DNA from: Salminus brasiliensis
Taxonomy: Eukaryota > Chordata > Actinopteri > Characiformes > Bryconidae
Length of the DNA stretch: 64,000 nucleotides
Direction of reading: 5' to 3'
NCBI RefSeq assembly: GCF_030463535.1
Contig: NC_132879.1
Location: 31,852,133 to 31,916,132, forward strand
Part shown: one piece after another, positions 27,874 to 41,600 of the stretch
Layout of the letters: the number at the start of each line of letters is the position of its first letter
How positions within the stretch are numbered: the stretch's first letter is position 1
Position numbers and translations under genes: made by a program
Notes under the pieces: generated by a model
What the model saw: only the letters and a program-made list of their open reading frames with translations
What the model was told of the DNA's origin: nothing
Databases searched by the model: none

Positions 27874-30800
27874 TCATGCAATTGCTTTTGCCTCTGGCAA
27901 AAACGCCTCCCAGTACTTTATCAGCTAGAGAGAAAAAGAGAGAGTAATGGTTATTAATAGAATTCTGTGAAAAGTCTTAAACAGTACAACAGAACAGAAA
28001 AAGATTGTTTACAGGCCTACCTGTTGCTGTGATTGCAACAGAGACTCCAGATACCTAATAATTTGCTTCTTGAAATCCCGAGTCTTCTCTTTCTGTTCCA
28101 AAAAAAATAATAAAAAGCAGATATAATCAACACATCGGCACCTATGATTGTAGGCAACCAGCATATTTAACAACATGCGTACAGTCATGCTGCATGCCCA
28201 CCTCAAACCTGATGACCTCTTTGCGTACAGTCGCAGAAACCCTCTCAAAGTCTCTCTCGTACTGACTGACCTTGGCCTCCCACTGCAACATAAAACATCC
28301 TATAAATCACATCTGACCTGCTGAGGGATACCAAATGAAGTTAACAGAACAGCTGCTCTCATGCTCTTTCAACATGCGCGCGCGCACACACACACGCATG
28401 CAAATCAAGCATTCAATTATTGTGGTACGAAGTATTTTAATGCAAGAAGAAATTTAAACAAAAGGATGCAAACTGTACAGTACCAAGACACAGATGTCCC
28501 CCTATGTTATGCTTTACACTGCACCAAATTGTATGCTTTTTATAAAGGTGAATAAAAAAATTAATGCTTATTAGAATAGAAGAAAAGCTTCCCGTCCTCT
28601 CTTGCTTTTAAAACAGCCTAAATTCTTCTTAGAATGGACCGCAATTTTCAATGGGATGTTTCCAGCATCTTGTGGAAGCCATGCCAACAATAGTGCAGCA
28701 CACAATTTCTGCAGGAGTACTTTCATACTGCTGCCTTCATCTCCAGTTCTTCCACATCCCAAAGGTGTTTTTTAATTTAGATCTGAAGACTGGGAAGGCA
28801 TGTTAATGAAAGTACGCTGAGGCGACGTTTTCTTTGGAACACGGTGCCTTTATCATGCTGGGTGTAGTCGTTAAAAGATTGGCAAGTTGTGGTCATGAAG
28901 GTATTGACATGGTCAACAGCTATACTCAAATACACTGCAGCACTAAAGTCATGATTGATCTGTATTACCAATCCAATGTGCACCAAGAAAATATCCCCCA
29001 CACCATTACACCTTCTACTGTTGACATAAGGGAGATTGGGTCCATGGATTCAAGCTGTTGGTGATCAATTCAGACCCAACCATCTGTGTGCCTCAACTAA
29101 AAAAGGATCCATCAGACCAGGCTAAGGCTGTTTTTAATCACAATTTGAAGGGACACAATTTTCTTATTGCAGGGGATACAAAAAAACAAACAAAAAAAAA
29201 AACACCCAATACAAACGTGTGTGAAAGTCCTGCTGATGATCAATCAGAAACAGTCATTATTAATTAACAAGCAGCTTTTGACGTTACATGTCTGGGAAAG
29301 GATGAGCGCTTCATCTAAGCAATCGAGTGTGGCAATTGACGAGTTGCTACCAAAGAAAAACAGCACATCATGTGTGAAAGTATTTTGGTTTCAGGAAAAC
29401 TGACTTGCATCAAAAACAATAATGTCAGTAAACTGATAATGTATCTTAATGTTATTTATTTAGTTATTCAATTATATTTTTAATGTTTAAAAATAAAACT
29501 CAAAACTGCATTTCATCTGTAAACCTTAAGGAGTTTTTCATTTTGGAATACGTTTCTAATTATATTTGATAGAGGCTTTAACCACTAACCGGTTTGGAAT
29601 TTAGGTAAAAAAAAAAAATATATATATATATTAATAATGATTGCAATGTAAATCACAATGGCAATACTGTTCAGAAAAACCACAATCAGAGCATTTTCCC
29701 CAAATCCCCAGCCCCAGAACAGGCTACGTTTTTCCACTGTTCAACTGTTCAGGTTTGGTGAGCCTGAGCCCACTGCAGCCTCAGCTTTCTGTTCTTGGCT
29801 GACAGAACCCCATGGAGCCCAACATGGTCTTCTGCTGTTGTAACCCATCGACCTCCAAGTTTGTGGTGCATTCTGAATTACTGTAGCCTTTGTATCAGCT
29901 CAAATAATCAGCAGTTCTAGAAATACTCAAACAGGCCTGTCCGGCACCAACAATCATACTGAAAATGATTGTGACCAGATTTTAACCCTATTCTGATGGG
30001 TGATGTGAACATTACCTAAAGCTGCTGGTTCGTATCTGCATGATGTTATGCATTGCATGTCGCCACATGATTGGCTAAATAGGTAACTCCATGAATACGG
30101 TATACAGGTGTTCCTAAAAAGTGGTTTGGGAAATACCTTTAGTGTAAAATCTTCTACAGGTTTCAAAAGAGAATGCAATAATCATGCATGAAGTACAAAT
30201 TCGAAGTATCCTACTTTTGATTAAAGAGAAAGCGTTGCCACCACGGTCTACTCACTTTCGGAATTTTAGCAAAACACAATACCAGACCACAGTCCTAGGC
30301 AAGGCAGCTGTGTTGTGCGTGTGTGGTTCGGCCTTCAGGTCAGGATTACCTCAACTATCTCGTCCTTGGCCTGCTGAAGTTTGTCTGGTTTGTTGGCCCA
30401 CAGTAGTTTGGCCTCTGTCTCCCTCTTCTTCTGCAGCATGTTCTGAGCGTCCTGCCATCGCTGCCAAGCCTTCATCCGCTGGTCAAAGCAAGCCTAGACA
30501 AACATGTACACACACAGACAAAGTGTACTAGTTCAGATAGACTGATGTATGTACCAGTCTCCAGGACCAAGCCCAAGTCTCTGAGACCATCACAACCACT
30601 GTAAAGGCCTTTGGAAAACCCAAACAGTTCAAGACTAAAACTGGCTGAACAATGATGAACTGGCATTAAATCTAGGACAAGATGTGCATCAGTGTACATA
30701 AAGCCTTTATACACAAAAATAGAGACTGTTCTGTAATGTTTGTACAGGATATTAAATTCAATTTACTATGTGTGCATGTCTCTCCGTACCCTGACAGCTC

Positions 30801-33800
30801 CTAGCAGGCGTATGTAATCAGCGAGGAGCTCAGCAAAGATAAAGAAGTCGTTAGAAGCCTGGTCCTGATGGAGCTGCTCAATGCGATCTTCCACTTCAGC
30901 CAGCTGGGACAGAGCTCTGGATAGTGCAGTGTTGTCCTCAGAGCTGCCCAACATTGCCACACTCTTGGCAAACATGGCTGTGTTCATAGACAATTCTGTA
31001 AGCAAACACCACAGTTAAGCCAGCACTTCATCCACCCACTGACCCACTAAACCGATCTGTGATGCAGACAATGTGAGTAAGCATAGATACTGTACATAAA
31101 GTCCCAGCTACCTTTCCTGTGGTTGACAAGGGAGTCCACCATGGCGTGCAGCTTCCTTAGCTGCTGGTCCTCACTCTCCACTTCCTGTAGCTTCTCCTCA
31201 AACCACTACAAACATTCATTTACATTTGTATTAACACTTTTGGTCACTTTTGTATTACACTTTGTCACTTTTGGTCAAGGAAATCCTGTGGTGCAATGTA
31301 ATGACAAGGTTGTGATTGAGAAAGGGTTCTTGCAAAAACAGATTTAAGGGAGTGCAAAGAACATTACTTACAACATCTGACTCGTTCATTTTAATCGTCA
31401 TCTTGCTCACTGCGTCAGTAGCCTTGTTGATCATCTTGAGGAATCCAGCTCCACTTAGAGTTTGGGTACTAACTGCTCTGGGTAACTAAGAGAACACATA
31501 CACGGACACAGGTTTAGTGAGGCATAACTTTTTTCCCCATTCTGAGATAATTAACCGCACTGTGGATAGCATTACCTCCTCTTTTTCTAAAAACTCTCTC
31601 ACATCCGGGTCCTGCAGCAGAGACGGATGAGACACAACTCTCTGGAGGTACCTGAGCACAGAACAAGCAAGTGGGTGACACATAGGAATGCTTAAATGAT
31701 TTTAGCAGCATTTATTTGATTATCAAAACCTATTCTTAAATAAACATCAATCCATTTATTAAACATTTATTTAAAAAAATATTTTGTTAAATGAAGTAAC
31801 AAAAGGATATTGGTCTGTGAATCACCTCTCTAGAGCAGCTCTCCTCCTCTCAACAAACTCGGCTGATGAGGGGTCTTCTTTGCCAACCTTCACTTTGGTC
31901 ATTCCTAAAATCAAAACATGCATTCAAGGCCAAGCTAAGCTTAAAGGCATGGTTCGGTAAACAATCAAATTCCCATAATTGTCTTACCCCAGCTGCATGG
32001 ATCAGTCAAGATATGTTAGGTGTTTAAAGTTTGATTCTTGAGCTTTGAACTGGAGCTACAAGACTAACGCTGCTTAATAGTCAATAGTCACTAGAAGTAT
32101 AATGATACCCAAATGTGTACCCAAACATTCACGGTTCACAGTGCCTGCAATCGCATGGAGAATATATGGGTCACACAATTTGGGCAAAAAAGGTAATGTG
32201 ACAAGCACACGTGACACTTTGAAAGGTATAAAATGTTGCATTTGCATGGTATTTTGGAAACTGTAGTGGATTTAGGCGTAGCACTATGGTAACTGTAGTC
32301 TTGTTGTCTCTTTCCCTGTTCCACCCACAACAGTCGCCCAAACCTAAATACAGTCTTACGCACTCAACCCACTCAAGCCACTTTCAGTTCCTCATTATAG
32401 TGGTGCAGATTTCTTGATGAGATTTAGAGCACAGCAGGACTTAGAAACTACACCACATTTAAAATGTCTCTTCCCGGCGTTCAGCCTGGACCTGGATGCC
32501 ATTTGAGCGGATTGAGAGTGTCAGTCTGTATTTACAGAAGAAATGTAGGTGACTATTTTGTTCTAGTGCTGCATTAGATTCATTGCTCTAGTTTAAAACC
32601 AGAGAAGCAAAATTTGAACACCAAACGTGTTGGCTGATTGACTTCATATTGTGTAGGCAAATAATTATGCGAATTAAAAAAAATTGAAAATACTTCAAAG
32701 TGCAACTTGAGGGGTCCATATTATGGATTTTCCTCGTATTTTTTTTTCTCTTGTGATTCAATTACAGCAATGGTAAGCAGAAATGGTAAACTGATTTTTC
32801 TGGACATCATAAAAAACAATTAATTCTCAGCTTAGTTTGCTTACACAGACTGTATAGACTAGAAAGTGAATGGTGTAAATTGGAATTGTATTAGTGTTTA
32901 CATACAATAAACTTTTCCCAAAAGGTGCGGGGAAAAAATAAAAAAAAACAAAACAAAAAAAAACACTTTTCCATCATATGGGCTCCTTTACTCAAAAATA
33001 TTCTGAAATAGTTTTCCTTCTATAAAGACCAGGTGAGGTCTTCTTACCCAGAATGCTCTTCTCTGGTGGTGGGGGCACAATGTATCCATTCTGTGCGTGT
33101 TTCTCAGACAGTTTCTCATACAGACCGAGGAAATCACTGAAGCGCCTGCGCACCATGAACTGCTTACTGCGGAACATGGACAGCGTTGTCTGTGTGTTGC
33201 CGTATGTGTGAAAGAGAGAAGAAACATCAGAACACCACAGGTACATTATTTGCTGGAAAATAGAAGCATCAAACATTTGTAAACAGTAGGCAAATGAAAA
33301 TACCTGTGTTGAGACTTTGTAGGCCATATAGGCATTCATTCCATCTCCTGCAAAAAATAAAAAATAAAAAAAATAAAAAGAGTCCGCAGTGAGCAAATCC
33401 TGATGCTCAACACACATCAGACACAGTCACCCACATGAGAGATCCATAGGTTTTCTTACTGCAAATAAATACTCATGAAAGGTCATGTAAAAGATATCCG
33501 CCACGACCACACAGGGTGCAAGAGGACAAACAAAGCCTGGCTGCAGCTCAATAGCAGTGGCCTACTTTCACCCTCACAGGGATGAAGGCAGGAAATATAA
33601 ACTAGCTGCCATAGACAGAAAGGGGAAGTGAGACTCAAGAGTTAGGGGACGCTCAGCGTTTCTGCGGACCATTGTGTTGCGGTTTAATAAATCAAACAAT
33701 TAAAACGTCATTAGAGTGTTGTTAAGTAGGGTCAACTCAACTGTCAAAAATGGCTTACTGTCAAGTGTGGCTCAGATATCGTGTGTATGCAAATAACTTC

Positions 33801-34640
33801 CTTAGAGGTAAGGCAAGTGGAATGGGGTGGGGGGGGGAGACTTACCGACTTTCTCTGGGTTTGTGACCGAAATGTTCAAATCGAACGTGTCCTCCTTCTC
33901 CTCCTCCTCAAGCTGAGAGCAAGAGAGCATGTGAGAAAAAGATGACAATCATGGACAAAATTACCAAGAGTTTATATTGACTACAGAACTTTAGTACTGT
34001 TCCACTACAGACAACAGTCCAGCTACCTGAGCCTCATATCCCAATGCAATGCAAGTATATTACTTGAACATTGTTTGATTCAAACAGGTAAAGTAACACT
34101 CAACACATTTTTTATATTAACTAGAAAAAAAGGAATTGTCATGTGGGTGCACCACAAAAATTCTGCATGTCTGCAGGTGTTGCACTTGTACAAATGAAGA
34201 CAACAACAGAAGCATTCCAGTGTGTTTTTAAGTAGAGGGGAATCCAATCTCACACCACACGCCTGCCGTGAAAACAGTTGGGCTTGGCTCGGTCTCATAC
34301 CTCTTCTAGTGTTTTGGGCTGGGGTTTGGAGGTGCTGGCTGAGGAGGAGAGTGAGGAGGCTGGTGCAGAGGGCTTTGCTTCTCTCTTCCTTTGGTCATTA
34401 TGAGGACTGTCCAGGGACAGCTCAACTGTGGCCTCTGAGATGGAGAGAGAGAGAGAGGGAGAGAGAGAAAATATGGGTGAGAAAGTTCAAATGACAAAAA
34501 GTTCCCCAGAAGTGAGTAGAACCCTGACATCTGGGAAAGGCCAGATCATCAGTCTGCCTCCACAGAATAACACACCTCGGCATAAACCACATAAACCACA
34601 CATGCGTTACTTCCTGTACATGGCCAAAGACCACACTTTC

Positions 34641-34694
<54 letters not shown>

Positions 34695-37291
34695 CATTAC
34701 ATGCTTCCATCAGCACAGCGAGGGTCGGGTCATTGTGAAGGAAGATTTTCCTGCGCTTCCTGAACGTTTAAAAAAAAAAACATGCTGAAATGGCATTTCC
34801 TTTTCAAATACTACAGGAGGGGCTGCATTCACTTTTTTTCCTTACACAAACGACAAACCTTTAAGCACAAGAGGAAGGTACATTTCAAAATAAATAAATA
34901 AATAAAAACTGCATACCTGCAAACAGATCCTCATCATCAGAGTGCAACCCGTTAGTCTTTGTGCTGGTGTTCACGCTGGGTTTTGCAGCAGTAGCAGCAA
35001 CAGGTGGGACTGTGAAGGCCTCCTCCGTAAAGAGATCGGTTTGAGCATTACTAGATTGCTCAGATCGGGCTTTACTGGTTGCTTTTGCCTCTATGAAGAT
35101 CTCATTAGGTTGTGGTTTTTTAATCACCGCTCCCAGAGGCTCCTTAAACAGGTCCTCGTCTTCATCATCACCAAACAGGTCAGCGCTTGCTGGTTTCTTT
35201 CCAGCCACAGCGCCGCCTGCGGGCTCACTGAAAATGCCAGTGGCGGGGCCCTTCAGGGGCTCTTCAAAAATGTCCTTCTGCGGCTTTCTGATGACATCAT
35301 TTTCAGACGCCTTTAGAACCTCAGCACTGGCACCGCTCTTCACTGCTGCACTCGCAGCCTTCTCAGTGACATCACTTTTCTGTGTTTTCTCACCAAAGTC
35401 CAGTAAAGGGGCACTTTTTGTGTCAAGCACTGGAGCAGCTCCAGACTCTCCTAAGGGGTCGCTGAACAGATCATCTTGCTCCTCGCCAGCTGCCTCGTCC
35501 ACCGGGACAGCAGTCGGAACTTTACTGAGCCCCGCGCTCGCCGTCTTCTCTGGCTCGGCGCTCGTCTTGTTCAGTGGGTCGTGGAAGAGATCTGCTGGGG
35601 CTTCACTGAAAATGTCTTTAGGAGGCGCGCTGGCACTCACGAGAAGAGGAGGATCCATCGCGGAGTCTGAGAGCGTCTTCAGAAAAAGAGAGGAATATAA
35701 TCAATTTAACAACAGGAGGAAAAAAAGAAATCAAAATGCTTAGTATAATTATGTCTAAGACATTGAGCTTGGTGTAGGCTTCAGCTGAAATTGGAGGGAT
35801 TCGTTAGAAAAAGAAAAACAACATCACACGCTGTGACGACAAGACTTACATGTGTAATCTCCACTTACTGGAGCTACAGAACTCCCAAAAACAGAGCTCC
35901 AATTACTCCAAACGACAATTACTCAACCACTGTAACACTCCACACTAAGCTGCACATCCCACTGCAGTGATCCAGGCTCTTCCTGAAGGAAAAGCAGCAG
36001 TTGAAGCGTGTGAGCGCATCTGAGGATCACATGACACAGGCCTGAGCCAGCTTTACCAGCAAGCAGCACTGTGGACACGACCAGAGAACTTTGGCCACTG
36101 ACTTCCCAACCGCCTCTGTGCAGCACTGCGCCCCAGAAATTGAGTCACACAGCTGGCAACAGGCTTGCAGGAGTGTTAAAGAAGAGGGAGGAGAAATAGC
36201 TAGCTAGATACTGTTACTTTGCTAAACAGCTTTCCTTGACAAAAAAAAAAGAAAGAAAAAAAAAAAGAAAAGGAGTGACTCAGTCCCCCAACATCTCGCC
36301 CATATCTGAGCCATCTCTGATTGCTCAGCCCACATCTGGACGGCGTTACTGGTGCTTTGCTGTGCATGCAACGTTAAAAGCAGCTTAGCAGCAGCAACAG
36401 GCTCTGGACGATTAAGAGGCGATTCGCGCTCCCCAGTATTTAGCTCCAAATGCAAACCTAAAACCACCAGCTGCTTTAGTAGCCCTGAAACCTCGAGTCA
36501 CGGTCAGCGTAAGAGTGTGTCCCAGCGCTGCCAGGGTCACATTCCTACAAATGACGGTGTTTACACCGTGCAGAGCCGAAAGGCCGCGGCAAATGGACCG
36601 CAGTAGGCAGCGCTAGCTAACTTCGTTAACTACAGAGCTGATCTTGTGGTCCGACCCGTGTCTGTGTAACTGCAGCAGTCCACGCTTTTAGGTGCCACAC
36701 AAGTCGATGAATGCAAGGAGAAGTAGCTACAGATGTGAGTGAGTGAGTTAGTGAGTTAGTTAGTTAGCTAGCTGCTCTATAAACCAGCCAGCTCCTTCTT
36801 GCTTTAGGCTTGTTTGGGAGGGGGACAGGCGCTATGCCGCGGCTCGCTGATAGCTTAGCTAGCCTAACGACGAAGTTAACTTCGCTAAATGAGAAACGGG
36901 CAGCGCTGCCCGGGCGCTGTGGTGAATGACAACACGGCGAAAGGAGGAGAGCGGGCTCTCCGGCTAGCTCGCTACTAGCTAGCTCGCCCCCGGAGCGGTT
37001 TTTTTTTTCTTTCAGAGAGCAGGCAGCGCGAACAGCAGCGAAAGTCGAGTGTAGGAAGACAGCGAGCAGGGGAGGGAGAGTTTAAGCCTGAAGTTTAGAG
37101 CCACCACTACGGCTCCAGCAGCCTCCCGGCCTGCTCCAGCACCGCGGCTCTCACACACTTAGCTGGCTACTCACACCGCCTGTGAAAATATCCGCGCCTT
37201 CATCGCTGTCCTCATCCTCCAAGTCGGGCTCCAGTTCCTGCTCCTCTGACTCGGGAAAGGGAGGGGGACTCCGCTCTGAACTGGCCGCCAT
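27874..37291 (-). CDS. snx1: Sorting nexin 1 (SNX-BAR subunit of ESCPE-1/retromer), long N-terminus
   Basis: Fifteen minus-strand exons: 37291-37175, 35676-34917, 34434-34301, 33912-33846, 33347-33304, 33189-33048, 31904-31826, 31651-31576, 31485-31372, 31205-31112, 30995-30790, 30493-30350, 28282-28202, 28092-28021 and 27924-27874 (TGA). They give 726 aa against about 522 in human. SNX1 pairs with SNX5/6 to tubulate endosomes and retrieve cargo. The PX domain (about 345-473) has [33 protein letters not shown] and PPPPEKS. The BAR domain (about 500-725) has the [16 protein letters not shown] amphipathic segment, [20 protein letters not shown] and the final [14 protein letters not shown]. Extra length comes from one 760-base exon encoding repeated acidic D(L/I)F motifs. 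The start at 37291 (GAAGATGG, good Kozak) was preferred over an in-frame ATG at 37297. The exon 1-2 junction has a second phase-compatible option (donor 37176/acceptor 35666). Confidence 0.95.
28640..30126. mobile_element. Long decayed copy of the CACTGGCCACTTTA-TIR element
   Basis: Blocks such as GAAGACTGGGAAGGCATG, GAACACGGTGCCTTTATCAT, AAAATATCCCCCACACCATT, CTTGGCTGACAGAACCCCAT and GTCTTCTGCTGTTGTAACCC are recognisable parts of an abundant teleost repeat. The right end keeps CAGGTGTTCCTAAAAAGTGG, matching the terminal repeat. The stretch 29130-29700 is unrelated AT-rich sequence, probably a later insertion. It lies in the SNX1 intron between the exons at 28202-28282 and 30350-30493. Confidence 0.6.
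32707..32995. mobile_element. Small MITE in an SNX1 intron
   Basis: GAGGGGTCCATATTATGGAT at the left and CATCATATGGGCTCCTTTAC at the right form imperfect inverted ends of a non-coding AT-rich element. Exact edges are uncertain. Confidence 0.5.
34641..34692. repeat. (CA)26 microsatellite in an SNX1 intron
   Basis: Long uninterrupted CA run, 207 bases upstream (in transcript order) of the 34434 exon. Confidence 0.95.
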
Positions 37292-38659
37292 CTTCATTCA
37301 GTCTGCAGTAGACAGCCGAGGAGGAGGACGCATAAAAACTTTGGTAAAGACGGGGAAAAATACACACAAGAGAGCGCCGCCTACCGGCGGACACGGCAGC
37401 CGCACCGGCCTGCTCCATACAGACGGGGCCGCTGTAAACAAAGCCCGGCCTTTTTTCCTTTTTGGTAGCTACAGCTGTTGATTGAGAGCTGCCGAGGTGA
37501 TGCATGATGAAGGCTTGCGGAAATGTAGGAAGACATTTGAGGAATTGTTATTGCGAAGTTTGGTGAAAGACTTGGATATAAGCAAAAGCAGAAATCCTAA
37601 CAGTGTCCAATTGGAGCGTAGGTTAGGAAGCCTAGCAGGCACTGACACAGGGGAGAGGCGTTTCACCGCGGTCCTGACTTCATGTCCCAGGTTTTAGACA
37701 AGAACAAGATAATTGAAAAGGGAAAATGGATAATCACAGGCTGGTGAAGTGTATGTTAAAATTACGCAATTGTCTCACCATGCTCTGAAATCACCCTTCA
37801 CTAGATTCTCAACAAGTGGGAGAGTGCCTGTGTGTCTCACACCCAGAGAATGGTACAGGCTTGAATGACAGCCCCCTACAGAGAGGAGGCCTGGTGGCTC
37901 TGTTATGTTGTAAGGGTCACTGCACTCACAATAAAACTAATAAGTTAGTCTGACTGACCACCTTTTATCTTATTTCTATCCTTATAAGACCTTATATGCC
38001 TCTTCCAGGATGACAGCACTCCGTCTACACGGCATGAAAGGTCACTAAATGGTTTGAATGAGCAATGAAATGATGCCAGTCACATGCTCTAACTGTGATT
38101 ACTGTGAGTTTTTTCGAGGGGGGGGGGGCTTCATCTGACCTTTTTGTGTATATAATGTAATAAAAGACCAAATTACGGACGTAATTACCAATTAATGGAC
38201 GGTATTACCAAAAAGTACAGGTGTTCTCATATTAATGTGAAGAAAGCTCATCTGGCCGCGCTCCAATCTGCCTTTGCTTGTGTTCTAAGTAGAACTCGCT
38301 TAGCGAGGGCTTTTCATTCTGTTCCAAACCGTCGCAGCGAGAATCTAGTGGGCGAGAATCTAGAGTGCACTATCATGTGTAAGGGGACTCAGGACACTTA
38401 TTGGAACACAGCCACAGTTCAAGACAACGGAATCACCCACAATCCTGCGCTTTGTTTACAAATGCGGCGCCTGTCGGAGGCGGAAGTTTCAGGCTGAACT
38501 TCAACACTAGGCTCACTCGTCAAGCGTTTTTTTTAAGTACTGCTGGGTGTAATGTCAGTTTACTCACCACACCTCGGAGATGCCGTGTTGAGCCAACAGC
38601 TACAGAAGCCTGAGCTAACGGCAGTTTTTGATCACAGTGATTTAGCTAGCTAGTGATTA
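36800..38659. promoter_or_regulatory. Divergent promoter region of SNX1 (-) and the SV2-like gene (+)
   Basis: The SNX1 ATG (37291, minus) and the SV2-like ATG (38660, plus) face away from each other across 1.37 kb. Sequence from about 36880 to 37460 is CpG-rich, as expected for the SNX1 promoter and 5'UTR. Near the other gene, CGGAAGT at 38481-38487 is an ETS-type site and there is no TATA box. Whether one bidirectional core or two separate promoters act here cannot be decided from the sequence. Confidence 0.5.
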
Positions 38660-41600
38660 ATGTCTCGGAGGAATCATGCGGACACTCAGGGTGAAGGAGA
38701 AGACAGACAGCCGCTGCTTGGCGGAGAAGCTACAAAAAACGACTTAGTAGACGAGGGTGAATTTGTGATGATTTTATGAAATGCATTTAATATGTTTCCA
38801 CTCTTATTCTTGATCATAGAAGCGTTCATTTAGCTATGCTAGCTTAACTGGGTTCGTCGCAGCTCGTTTGTGTGACAGACACTATTCCCACGAATAGTTA
38901 TGAATTATAGTTTATTAATCAAATTAACAACCCGTACTGCACAAACAGATCTACACAAACTGTAGTGAAGTTTTTATGCATTTAGAATGAACACAACGTC
39001 GTTGTCACGCGAAAACCTCGTATTTCCATTTGTACCGTTTTCATTTTTGACATACTTGGCTGGCTAGCTAGAATCTGTCCGCTATTCTTTACATTGTGTC
39101 AAAAACGTGGTGAATGGAGAAGCAGAAATCCTCCAGAATGAATTGGAACAAAATCTTTTTACATTGATGTGCATTGAAACTTAAGAAGGTTTTATATATT
39201 CTAGTGGATATTTACTAGTGATTTGAAAAGACAACATAATGTAAAAAATACTATGTGCAATACCCCCCTCCCCCACATGTGCAATTAAGAGTCATTTGCA
39301 ATAACCTGTAAATAATATTGCTATTGCTTTTTTAATTCTTATTTATATTGTGTATTTAGTGTAAATTATTTATCTACTTTTGTCATTTTATCACTTTCTG
39401 CTGTGACCCTGAGAATTTCCCCACTGTGGGACTAATAAAGGATTATTTTATATGATACAAATTCAGTATGTGGTGTCAAATCAGCAGAGTAAGCAGTAGA
39501 ATTTGTAGAAACCTTTATTGATTTTCATTTTCTATGTTCATTTAACACTGCATGAGGCTGGGGTGTGTTTGTGACCCCCTCAGCTAACTCGTGTTTATGA
39601 AACAGGTGACGCTCCAAGTGGTTACCAGTCGAAGCTGAGTTATGAGGAGGCAGTTGAGGAAGCAGGTATGGGCTCCTACCTGTACTTCACATTGTTTAAA
39701 GCGGGGGTTATTACCTCCACCTGAATCATTTAACCATAGTTTGAACCCTGTAGCTGCTCTGTACACTGTGCAAGTTATTCAAATAGAAATGCTCTAAATT
39801 ACTTAAAAAAACTCTTATTGTCATTGACCTCCAAAAAACATTGTTGCTTCTTGTGTAAAGTCACCATTTTGGAGATACATGTTTTTCATGTGATCTATAG
39901 TACTTGTGTAGTATACTGTAGTGACAGGTGTGTGAATCCTTTATTAGCTATCAATTTGTACAATCATTCTAAACTTAAATATTATATAATGCTAATTAAC
40001 ATACACACCTTGGACGACTTTCTGAACCTCTTATCAACACATAGATTTTCAGTCTGTTAAAGAAAGTTCTGGTATGCAAATGAAAGAGATCTGCTCTCTG
40101 AGAGAGAGAGAAAAATGGATGAGCTTGTCCAGAAGAATAATGTGCAAATTTGAAAAGTGGAGGATGTGTAATGCAGATAGTCAACACAGAGCAATGTATG
40201 CCCAAACTAGGTGAACAAAGTTAAATGCCAGAAACAAGCAGAATAATAGCATATCATTCTGATACATATTTATGGGGCAGTGGTGGCTCAGCGGTTAGAG
40301 TGCCGGGCTATTGATAACAGGGTTGTGAGTTTGATACCCGAGCTTGGCAAGCTGCCACTGTTGGGCCCTTGAGCATGGCCCTTTACCCTCCTCGCCCCCC
40401 CCTGGAACTGGAGTTGGCTGCCCACCGCTCTGGGGGTGTGTACTCACTGCCCCTAGTTCACTAGAGTGTGTGAGTTTACTACTACAGATGGGTTAAATGC
40501 GGACATAGTACATAGTACAGTGACAAATATGTGCACCTTTACCTTTTATTCAGTATTACATATCCAGTACATATGAATATGCTGCTATTTAATAGTACAG
40601 TGTCTACAATATTTTAGCAAAATATTGCAGTAAAAGTGTGTGATGATAATAAGCCATCCCACAAGCTCCCGAAATCATCACATAAAATAAAAAAGTCAGG
40701 AGGGCACACTCCAGTAAGATAAGTAATTATTTAATTGAAGTGACATCCTCTAATTACCACCCTATTATTTACCCTGCTTGTCCTTTACCCCATCCTGTGT
40801 CCTCAGGGTTCGGGCTGTTCCATGGCCTGCTGTTGCTGGTGTGTGGCTGGGCCAATGCCAGCGATGCGGTAGAGATACTGTGTGTGTCCTTCTTGCTGCC
40901 CACAGCCCGCTGTGACCTGCAGCTCAGCTCTGCAGATATGGGATTACTCACTGCCAGCATATTTCTCGGTCAGTGACAGAATTTTAGTTGACCTTTGTTT
41001 AATGGAGCATTAAATGCCATTTTTATATTTGCTTATACGTCTTGTGCTACTTGTTTATTTCATGCTCATAGTCACATTTCAAGATTCGGTTTTATTTTAA
41101 ACCATAGTTTAACCAAGCATTATAACCATAAAATGAGTTAAAAATCCAGCAGGTAGGCTAACCAATGGTGACTTTATATTGTTCTTGTGTTCAGCAGTAG
41201 CAGACTGTGACTGAAAAGTAAGATTAAATGCTCAGTAAGGATAATTGTTTTCGGTGTGGACACCAAAAAGTAAAAAAGTGACAGGGCCTCATCAAATTTA
41301 GTTCTGCATTTGGTTCAGCTCATTTCTCGTGACAGGAAAATGGAAGGAGCATAATAGTTTCTTTTATCAGGATAAAGTTACATATTTCTAACATCATTAT
41401 AACATGGCTGACATAGTTTTATTTATACTATTATACTATTTATACTAAGGACTACCTTTTTATATACAGTTAGAATATCCTAAGGACAGCTATAACTATT
41501 TATAGTTAGATTTATACTAAAGACTATCTTTTATATATAGGTAATTATGTTAAGGACTGCCTTTCTATAAGGTTAGATTTATACTAAGGGCTGCCTTTAT

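Noticed and set aside
34422-34763. ORFs containing Thr-His or Val-Cys dipeptide runs
   Set aside because: They are translations of the (CA)26 microsatellite and neighbouring (GA)n, not genes.
35093-35743. 216-aa plus-strand ORF rich in Ser and Ala
   Set aside because: It is the antisense shadow of SNX1 exon 2, whose minus-strand frame is the conserved one and has proper splice sites.
37182-37505. Plus-strand and out-of-frame ORFs over SNX1 exon 1
   Set aside because: CpG-rich promoter/exon sequence; the minus-strand frame [14 protein letters not shown] is the one consistent with SNX1.
40274-40350. Possible tRNA gene (A-box and B-box-like motifs)
   Set aside because: The body and tail are those of a SINE, the B box is degenerate and no cloverleaf forms.
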